From Desulfobacter sp. (GTDB lineage Bacteria > Desulfobacterota > Desulfobacteria > Desulfobacterales > Desulfobacteraceae): DNA of 6,252 bases. A program made the translations under genes and the position numbers. The DNA lies in assembly GCA_030145005.1 (NCBI GenBank), contig JAQYWJ010000134.1:1-6252 (forward strand), in the 5' to 3' direction. This document shows positions 1 to 4,153 of the stretch, in pieces; position 1 is the stretch's first letter, and each line of letters opens with the position of its first letter. The notes under the pieces were generated by a model, which saw only the letters and a program-made list of their open reading frames with translations, did not search any database and was not told the DNA's origin.

Positions 1-120
1 GGTTCCCGGACCGGCGGCCACGGCACTGATGATCCAGGCCGGTCCCAGCGCAGAAATAAAACGTTTGAAAGACATGCCTTTCCCGGATGAACTATTTTGA
101 TCTTCCTTTAAATCCGCCAT
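1..120 (-). CDS. Probable Nramp-family divalent metal transporter, N-terminal fragment (cut by left edge)
   Basis: Forty codons run from an ATG at 118-120 off the left edge without a stop. A charged, serine-rich cytoplasmic tail of about 20 residues (MADLKEDQN...) is followed by FKRFISALGPAWIISAVAAG and then PGT. The LGPAWIISA...GPG pattern matches the start of transmembrane helix 1 of Nramp (SLC11-like) transporters, which move Mn2+, Fe2+ or related ions into the cell by proton coupling. In canonical Nramps the unwound part of this helix reads DPGN, with Asp and Asn binding the metal. Here the aligned segment reads GPGT, so this would be a divergent member with altered ion selectivity. The start is supported by being the first in-frame ATG with a weak AAGAG upstream. 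The gene lies 115 nt downstream of thiM on the same strand and could belong to its transcript. Only 40 residues are visible, so the family call is tentative. Confidence 0.55.
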   Translation of the reverse strand, partial: MADLKEDQNSSSGKGMSFKRFISALGPAWIISAVAAGPGT

Positions 121-235
121 AAAAGTCTCTTGTTATATAGTGCCGTCCAGAAATAAGGATTTTCATCCAACGCGGGTTCGAAGAAGAGCGCCGCTCACAA
201 TTGGGCAAAAAAGCTATTTCCGGATGAACACAAAC
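121..235. other. Short gap between thiM and the Nramp-like gene
   Basis: No gene fits here. On the minus strand it contains a small GGAT-GAAA-ATCC hairpin (about 158-169) and an AT-rich TATATAAC near 131-138 that lacks a matching -35 box. There is no GC-rich hairpin with a T-run after the thiM stop, so read-through from thiM into the Nramp-like gene is plausible. I see no recognisable manganese or magnesium riboswitch core. Confidence 0.5.
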
Positions 236-1105
236 CTAATCAAGGCAGTGAACTTCAGCCCTCAGATGGTGATGGATATCCGCTTCGCTAAGTGTGTACA
301 AGCTGTCTATAAAATGGGGCAGAAAAAAGCCCGGGCCCGCCACCCGTGCTGCGGCCAGTTCCCCGGCAATACCCGCAACGGCAACGCCTGCAACCGCAGC
401 GTCAAAACCGTTTTCAGCCACGGCATAAAAAGCAGTGCAGATGGCGGAAAGCATGCAGCCGGTACCGGTTACCGCGCCCATGAGTTCCGATCCGTTGGCA
501 ATCTTGACCATTTTACCCTGCCCCAGGATCATGTCTGTTTTCCCGCTGACAACAAGCGCAGATGCGGATGCAAGAAGTGCAGTTGCACCGCTTGGCAAGG
601 CATCAGCATTTCGGTCGGGCCGGCCATGCCCGGTCAGAATGGCCCTGGCCTGTTCCGGAGAGATCCCGCTGTCCACCCCCTTGGTGGATAAATGGCCGGC
701 AGCAAGGGCGCAGATTTCCGAAGGGTTGCCCCGAATGATTTTTGCCGGGGCAATGGCGCAAAGTTCCCGGGCAATATCAGTGCGGAAGGGCCCTGCACCA
801 GCCCCCACAGGGTCCAGGACAACGGGTTTTTCTTTGTCCCCGGCAAGGGACATCAAGGACTTCATGACCGAAATCCGATCCGGAACCGGGGTACCGGTAT
901 TAATGCAAAGGGCGTCCGATACACCGGACATATAAGCTGCATCATCATCTGCCCAGGACATCATGGGTGATGCCCCAAGGGCCAGAAGCACATTAGCGGT
1001 CTGATTCATTACCACAAAGTTGGTCACTACATGGACCAAAGGTCTTGTATCGCGCAACGCAGCAAAAAGCCTATAAATATTTTCGGCCACTTCATGGGCG
1101 TGCAT
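236..1105 (-). CDS. thiM: Hydroxyethylthiazole kinase ThiM (thiamine salvage)
   Basis: ThiM phosphorylates 4-methyl-5-(2-hydroxyethyl)thiazole with ATP to the thiazole phosphate that ThiE joins to HMP-PP, so the cell can salvage the thiazole half of thiamine in the cytosol. Visible family features, numbered from the ATG at 1105: VHVVTNFVVMNQTANVLLAL (24-43), GASPMM (44-49), LDPVGAGA (97-104), RGNPSEI (125-131) and the nucleotide/anion-hole loop VTGTGC (212-217), whose Cys217 matches the catalytic cysteine of the Bacillus enzyme. The length of 289 aa is slightly above the usual ~265, mostly from about 15-20 extra residues around 160-178. The frame also opens with an upstream TTG at 1153 that would add 16 residues. 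I prefer the ATG because family homology starts just after it and an AAGGA lies at 1118-1122. No thiD or thiE is adjacent, unlike many thiM operons. The TPP riboswitch upstream on the same strand independently supports the assignment. Confidence 0.96.
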   Translation of the reverse strand: MHAHEVAENIYRLFAALRDTRPLVHVVTNFVVMNQTANVLLALGASPMMSWADDDAAYMSGVSDALCINTGTPVPDRISVMKSLMSLAGDKEKPVVLDPVGAGAGPFRTDIARELCAIAPAKIIRGNPSEICALAAGHLSTKGVDSGISPEQARAILTGHGRPDRNADALPSGATALLASASALVVSGKTDMILGQGKMVKIANGSELMGAVTGTGCMLSAICTAFYAVAENGFDAAVAGVAVAGIAGELAAARVAGPGFFLPHFIDSLYTLSEADIHHHLRAEVHCLD

Positions 1106-1238
1106 ATGATCTTTCTTTCCTTTATGTCCCGGGCATTTTCCCAGGAAAATCAATTATTGTTTCCCCGGCAGGGGAAGCATAAACAAAACAAGGCAGGGAG
1201 AGCAAACGGCATGTGGATTGTATCGGCACACCACAAAA
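1106..1238 (-). promoter_or_regulatory. Proximal part of the thiM leader
   Basis: This 133-nt stretch separates the structured repeat from the thiM ATG. It contains an AAGGA ribosome site (1118-1122, 12 nt before the ATG, a rather wide spacing followed by further purines) and a compact hairpin TTCCCC-GGCA-GGGGAA at 1161-1176. That hairpin would bury the only purine-rich sequence ahead of the alternative TTG start at 1153, another reason to prefer the ATG. The hairpin is not followed by a T-run on the minus strand, so it is not an intrinsic terminator. Confidence 0.5.
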
Positions 1239-1333
1239 GTTTTATAAGAAAATATGTGTAACCTACACAGATCTTTCAACTTTCGTTGTGGGCTGGACCA
1301 CGATGAAAAACCAAGTCAGCCCGTGGCTGTTAT
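1239..1333 (-). repeat. 95-nt structured leader repeat, copy A (in the thiM leader)
   Basis: This segment matches 3216-3310 without gaps at a constant offset of 1977, with 9 mismatches in 95 nt (about 90 %). Identity stops sharply at both ends (A/T at 1238, A/T at 1334). In the minus-strand (thiM mRNA) sense it folds into a stem GGGCUG-A-C-U pairing with 1290-1299 around one bulged base (arms 1314-1322 and 1290-1299), a CAAC-GAAA-GUUG tetraloop hairpin (1277-1288), and a long hairpin at 1248-1277 with one bulge and one mismatch. A competing short hairpin CAGCC-ACG-GGCUG (1317-1329) uses the same GGCUG. It lies 46 nt downstream of the TPP riboswitch core and 133 nt before the thiM start. The repeat is directly visible; a regulatory RNA role is inference. 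Confidence 0.9.
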
Positions 1334-1379
1334 ACAGGGAATCAAAAGGCGGGAATAAATGAAAAACCTAAGTTTATAT

Positions 1380-1464
1380 CCGCTTCCCTGCGTCGGCATT
1401 ATCCGCATCAGGTTCCAAGGGTCAGGAATATCTTCCTTCTCAGCCGGCTAAAGCCCCCCCAGCA
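1380..1464 (-). ncRNA. TPP riboswitch (THI element)
   Basis: On the minus strand the segment carries the full TPP aptamer signature in order: a G-run and GCC...GG leading to CUGAGA (1438-1443), a P3 stem AGGAA...UUCCU, ACCC followed by AACCUGAU (1407-1414), GGAUAAUGCC (1395-1404) and the closing CGCAGGGAAGC near 1382-1393. Outer P1 pairing GCU/AGC uses 1461-1463 and 1382-1384. In this RNA class thiamine pyrophosphate binds between the pyrimidine-sensing and pyrophosphate-sensing helices and lowers expression of the downstream gene, here thiM. No obvious strong terminator follows directly. The nearest structured elements are in repeat copy A, so the expression platform (termination or control of translation) is not clear from the sequence. 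Confidence 0.97.
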
Positions 1465-1485
1465 AACGTTATTTTCAATAAATGA

Positions 1486-1514
1486 ACTATGAACGGCAAT
1501 TGATGATTTGTCAA
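1486..1514 (-). promoter_or_regulatory. Predicted sigma-70 promoter for the riboswitch-thiM transcript
   Basis: On the minus strand a perfect -35 TTGACA (1509-1514) is followed after 17 nt by a -10 CATAGT (1486-1491, 4/6 to consensus). Transcription would start near 1479, about 15 nt before the first riboswitch helix, which is the expected arrangement. It lies just beyond the acyl-CoA synthetase terminator hairpin. Confidence 0.65.
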
Positions 1515-1535
1515 TATATTTTAAAGACCCCAAGG

Positions 1536-1566
1536 GAGACGGGCAAGGCAGCGCCCTGCCCGTCTC
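1536..1566 (-). terminator. Terminator-like hairpin after the acyl-CoA synthetase gene
   Basis: A perfect 10-bp GC-rich inverted repeat, GAGACGGGCA at 1536-1545 and TGCCCGTCTC at 1557-1566, encloses an 11-nt loop that can itself pair GGC/GCC. It begins 24 nt after the stop codon of the synthetase. On the minus strand the sequence that follows is CCCTTGGGGTCTTTAAAAT, so the T-tract is weak and displaced. It may act as an intrinsic terminator of modest strength or as a 3' end stabiliser. On the plus strand no T-run follows and no gene ends there. Confidence 0.7.
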
Positions 1567-1589
1567 TCATGAAAAATACGGAAGAAAAA

Positions 1590-3200
1590 TCAGTTGACCA
1601 TACGGTCGTGGCCTTCCCACTCCTTCTCCCGCAACTTGAACTTTTGTAGCTTGCCTGTGGCGGTTTTAGGCAAGGAACCAAATTCAATAGACTTGGGTGC
1701 CTTGAACCGGGCCATCTTTTCCTTGCAGTATGCAATAATTTCAGCCGGATCCGGATTGGTTCCGGCCCGGGGTACAATAAAGGCCTTGGGCACTTCACCC
1801 CATTTTTCGTCGGGCACCGAGATTACGGCCACTTCCAGCACATCCGGATGGGTGTACAGCACATTTTCGATTTCAACGGTGGAAATATTTTCACCGCCTG
1901 AGATAATAATGTCCTTTTTCCGGTCCATGATCTGCACATAGTTATCCGGGTGCATAACCGCCAGGTCCCCGGAATGGAACCATCCGCCCCTGAAGGCCTC
2001 GGCAGTGGCTTCCTCATCCTTGTAATACCCCAGCATGACGTTGTTTCCCCGCATGACGATTTCACCTATGGTGGTGCCGTCCCTTGGCACCGGTTCCATG
2101 GTTTCGGCGTCCACCACATCCATGTGTTCGGCCACAATATAGGGTACACCCTGGCGGGCTTTGATGCCGGCCTTGGCCATAGGGGAGAGGTCATCCCATT
2201 TATCCTGCCACTGGCATACGGAGTGCGGACCAAACACTTCGGTCAAACCATATGTCTGGGTGATGTTGGCCCCGATATGCTCCATGTTCTGAATCACCAT
2301 GGGTGCAGGCGGGGCGCCGGCGGTCATGATCTCCAGGTTGTGAGATAGTTTGACATCGTTGTCCTTGGCAAAAACAGACATACCAATGAGAATGGTGGGC
2401 GCAGCACACAGATGGGTAACACCCACCTCGGCGATAATCCGGTAGATCTCAACCGGATCAACCTTTCTCAGGCAGACATGGGTGGCACCCATGGCTGTGA
2501 TGCCCCAGGTAAAACACCACCCGTTACAATGGAACATGGGCAGGGTCCATAGATATTTGCTGTCCAAATCAATTTTAAACTCCAGCAATTCGCCCAACGC
2601 GTTGAGATACGCGCCCCGGTGGTGGTACATTACGCCCTTGGGCAGGCCTGTGGTGCCGGAGGTATAATTCAAGGCAAGAACTTCCCGTTCATCTTCAATG
2701 GCAAGGGCAACCGGATCATCCGGACTATCCGCCAGAAAACGTTCATATTCAGGTCCGTCCAGGGGCATGGAATCGTCGATGTCACAGATATTGATAAAGG
2801 TTTTCACTGCGGTGAGTTCGGACACAACCTTGGACACAACCTTGCCGAATTCATTGTCCGCCACCACGACTTTGGCGTCGGAGTGATTAATGATATAGGA
2901 CATTTCATTGGCAGACAGCCGGATATTGATGGAAACCAGGGCTGCGCCCAGCAACGGCACGGCATAATGGGCTTCCAGCATAGGCGGTGTATTTGGACAG
3001 ATAAAGGCAACCTTGTCACCCCGGCCAACGCCAAGGGCCTTCAGACCATTGGCCAGACGAAATACCCGTTCCTGGAACTGTGTCCAGGTAAAGGTTTTAT
3101 CCCCATAGATGACTGCAGTTTTGTCCGGATAGACTTTTACGCTTCTATCAAGAAAATTGGTGGGGCTTAAAATTTCGTAGTTAACGCTTTTTTCCGACAT
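1590..3200 (-). CDS. AMP-forming acyl-CoA synthetase (short/medium-chain fatty acid-CoA ligase type)
   Basis: The enzyme activates a carboxylic acid with ATP to acyl-AMP and then transfers the acyl group to CoA, releasing AMP. It is a complete 536-residue member of the ANL superfamily. Visible core motifs: P-loop YTSGTTGLPKG (179-189), LPMFHCNGW (220-228, typical of the AlkK/DmdB/plant peroxisomal AAE branch), YGLTE (317-321), GWFHSGD (406-412), hinge RKKDIIISGGENIS (427-440) and PKTATGK (511-517), with Lys517 the expected catalytic lysine for adenylation. No signal peptide or membrane segment is present, so it is cytosolic. The start is an ATG preceded by a perfect AAGGAG (3210-3215) with 9-nt spacing. 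It has its own predicted promoter and terminator, so it is probably monocistronic. The substrate cannot be fixed from sequence: short to medium fatty acids are likely, while methylmercaptopropionate or another acid is possible. Confidence 0.93.
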   Translation of the reverse strand: MSEKSVNYEILSPTNFLDRSVKVYPDKTAVIYGDKTFTWTQFQERVFRLANGLKALGVGRGDKVAFICPNTPPMLEAHYAVPLLGAALVSINIRLSANEMSYIINHSDAKVVVADNEFGKVVSKVVSELTAVKTFINICDIDDSMPLDGPEYERFLADSPDDPVALAIEDEREVLALNYTSGTTGLPKGVMYHHRGAYLNALGELLEFKIDLDSKYLWTLPMFHCNGWCFTWGITAMGATHVCLRKVDPVEIYRIIAEVGVTHLCAAPTILIGMSVFAKDNDVKLSHNLEIMTAGAPPAPMVIQNMEHIGANITQTYGLTEVFGPHSVCQWQDKWDDLSPMAKAGIKARQGVPYIVAEHMDVVDAETMEPVPRDGTTIGEIVMRGNNVMLGYYKDEEATAEAFRGGWFHSGDLAVMHPDNYVQIMDRKKDIIISGGENISTVEIENVLYTHPDVLEVAVISVPDEKWGEVPKAFIVPRAGTNPDPAEIIAYCKEKMARFKAPKSIEFGSLPKTATGKLQKFKLREKEWEGHDRMVN

Positions 3201-3215
3201 GACAGGGCTCTCCTT

Positions 3216-3310
3216 GTTTTATAAGAAAGTCTGTGTAACCGACACAGATCTTTCAACTTTCGTTGTGGGCTGAACCAAGGTGTAAAACCAGGTCAGCCCA
3301 TGGCTGTTAT
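3216..3310 (-). repeat. 95-nt structured leader repeat, copy B (acyl-CoA synthetase leader)
   Basis: Second copy of the element at 1239-1333, same orientation relative to the gene behind it. In the minus-strand sense: stem GGGCUGACC (3291-3299) pairs with GGUUCAGCCC (3267-3276) as 9 bp with one bulged U; CAAC-GAAA-GUUG (3254-3265) gives a GNRA tetraloop hairpin; and 3225-3254 forms a 12-bp hairpin with one bulged A and a 5-nt loop. The three stems are nearly contiguous. A competing hairpin CAGCC-AUG-GGCUG (3294-3306) would exclude the first stem. The element ends directly against the AAGGAG of the synthetase gene and begins at the predicted transcription start, so it would fill almost the whole 5' untranslated region. 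This copy has fewer unpaired bases than copy A. Confidence 0.9.
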
Positions 3311-3312
3311 TA

Positions 3313-3340
3313 ATTATGATAAATACTTTCCATGTGTCAT
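3313..3340 (-). promoter_or_regulatory. Predicted sigma-70 promoter of the acyl-CoA synthetase gene
   Basis: On the minus strand ATGACA (3335-3340, 5/6 to the -35 consensus) and CATAAT (3313-3318, 5/6 to the -10 consensus) are separated by 16 nt. The start of transcription would fall near 3306, at the 5' end of repeat copy B, leaving a leader of about 105 nt before the ATG. The surroundings are AT-rich, so chance matches are possible. Confidence 0.5.
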
Positions 3341-3344
3341 TAAC

Positions 3345-3363
3345 AACGAATCTTTTAATCGTT
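3345..3363. promoter_or_regulatory. Inverted repeat just upstream of the synthetase -35 box, possible operator
   Basis: AACGA (3345-3349) and TCGTT (3359-3363) form a symmetric inverted repeat with a 9-nt spacer, a few bases upstream of the predicted -35 element. The placement suits a dimeric regulator, but the half-sites are only 5 bp, so this is a weak candidate. Confidence 0.25.
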
Positions 3364-3411
3364 CAATCGGCAATAGTCTCATATTTTTATGGCCGGTAAT
3401 CTGACACGAAC

Positions 3412-3426
3412 TAGGTTTAAAACCTA
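3412..3426. promoter_or_regulatory. 15-nt palindrome, possible regulator binding site
   Basis: TAGGTTT-A-AAACCTA is a perfect 7-bp inverted repeat around one central base, in the gap between the response regulator stop and the acyl-CoA synthetase promoter, about 72 nt upstream of the predicted -35 box. It is AT-rich and no T-run follows, so it is unlikely to be a terminator. It could be an operator for a dimeric regulator, possibly the neighbouring response regulator. No assignment to a known motif is made. Confidence 0.35.
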
Positions 3427-3487
3427 CAGATATTTTTCCTTGCGTTTTACAATGAACCGAACAGCCCCGCAGGCAGAGCCTCTAACG

Positions 3488-4153
3488 CTATTTTTTTATT
3501 TCATAGACCCAGTGCACGGCAGCCTTGACAAGTTCCGTGTAATGTTTGAGCTGAAGCTTTTCCTTGATATTTTCCCGGTGGGTGCCCACGGTTTTCATGC
3601 TAAGATTCAGTCTTGACGCAATTTCCTTTGAGTCCAGACCCTCGCCCATGAGCCGAAACACCTCAAGTTCCCGATTGGTCAGGGTGTCGACACTAAAACC
3701 CACGGCAGACGGTTTTCTGGAAATTATCCGTTTGAGCAGTTTTTCCTTAATCTTATCACTGGCATAAATGTTCCCGGACAGAACCTGGCGCACCGCTTCC
3801 ACCACCTGGGCAATGGCCCGCCGTTTCATCACATAGCCTCTTGCACCGGCCATCAACGCCCGTTCCGCATACATTGAATCATCATACATGGACAAAACCA
3901 GAATGGGCAAATTCGGGTATTTGCCGCGCAGTTCCGTCACCAGGTCAATGCCGTTGCTTTCGGCCAGGGAAATATCCACAATCATAAGATCCGGCATATC
4001 CTGTTCAATAATCTGCCGGGCCTTTTCCGCCGTTTCCGGACAGGCCACCACCGTGAGATCCGGTTCCCGGTTGATCAGTTCACTCATGCCCAGACAAAAA
4101 ATGGGGTGGTCATCCACAATGACAATTTGGGATTTTTGACGGGCCTGAATCAT
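3488..4153 (-). CDS. NarL/FixJ-family DNA-binding response regulator
   Basis: This 221-residue transcription factor has an N-terminal receiver domain (about 8-125) and a C-terminal LuxR-type helix-turn-helix (about 156-218). Receiver landmarks are present: acidic pair Asp14-Asp15, phospho-acceptor Asp60 in LMIVD, switch Ser88 in VLS and conserved Lys110. The output domain shows LTNRELEVFRLMGEG, SKEIASRLNLS and KTVGTHRENI, the usual recognition-helix pattern. Its ATG shares an ATGA with the stop of the upstream histidine kinase (4-nt overlap, 4150-4153), and AGGAG lies at 4165-4169 inside the kinase gene. The two are therefore translationally coupled and form a cognate pair: the kinase should phosphorylate Asp60, promoting dimerisation and promoter binding. 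Targets are unknown; the adjacent acyl-CoA synthetase is an obvious candidate by position only. I see no clear terminator after the stop. Confidence 0.95.
   Translation of the reverse strand: MIQARQKSQIVIVDDHPIFCLGMSELINREPDLTVVACPETAEKARQIIEQDMPDLMIVDISLAESNGIDLVTELRGKYPNLPILVLSMYDDSMYAERALMAGARGYVMKRRAIAQVVEAVRQVLSGNIYASDKIKEKLLKRIISRKPSAVGFSVDTLTNRELEVFRLMGEGLDSKEIASRLNLSMKTVGTHRENIKEKLQLKHYTELVKAAVHWVYEIKK

Noticed and set aside
121..235. Separate promoter or manganese riboswitch for the Nramp-like gene
   Set aside because: TATATAAC has no -35 partner at suitable spacing, and no conserved yybP-ykoY or M-box core is visible.
140..970. Plus-strand open frames opposite thiM (for example 140-691 and 435-935)
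   Set aside because: They are antisense to a clearly conserved thiM, have low-complexity or basic composition without family features, and lack ribosome sites.
1106..1153. Upstream TTG start at 1153 for thiM (305 residues)
   Set aside because: The extra 16 residues lie before the conserved start of the family, and the only purine-rich sequence ahead of the TTG is inside a stable hairpin (1161-1176).
1311..1379. Intrinsic terminator directly after the TPP aptamer
   Set aside because: Only AAAC-TTAG-GTTT (4 bp) and the 5-bp CAGCC/GGCTG hairpin are available, with the T-run displaced by six bases; too weak to call.
1239..3310. Interpretation of the 95-nt repeats as a classic MITE
   Set aside because: The ends show only a weak TATAAG/TATAAC inverted resemblance, and I see no target-site duplication at either copy. 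It stays possible but unsupported.
3311..3487. A third copy of the 95-nt repeat or a CRISPR-like array in this gap
   Set aside because: Only short chance similarities (such as AAAACCTACAGAT) are present; there is no regularly spaced repeat.
3427..3487. Intrinsic terminator after the response regulator gene
   Set aside because: The GC-rich stretch AGCCCCGCAGGCAGAGCC does not form a convincing stem and no T-run follows on the minus strand.
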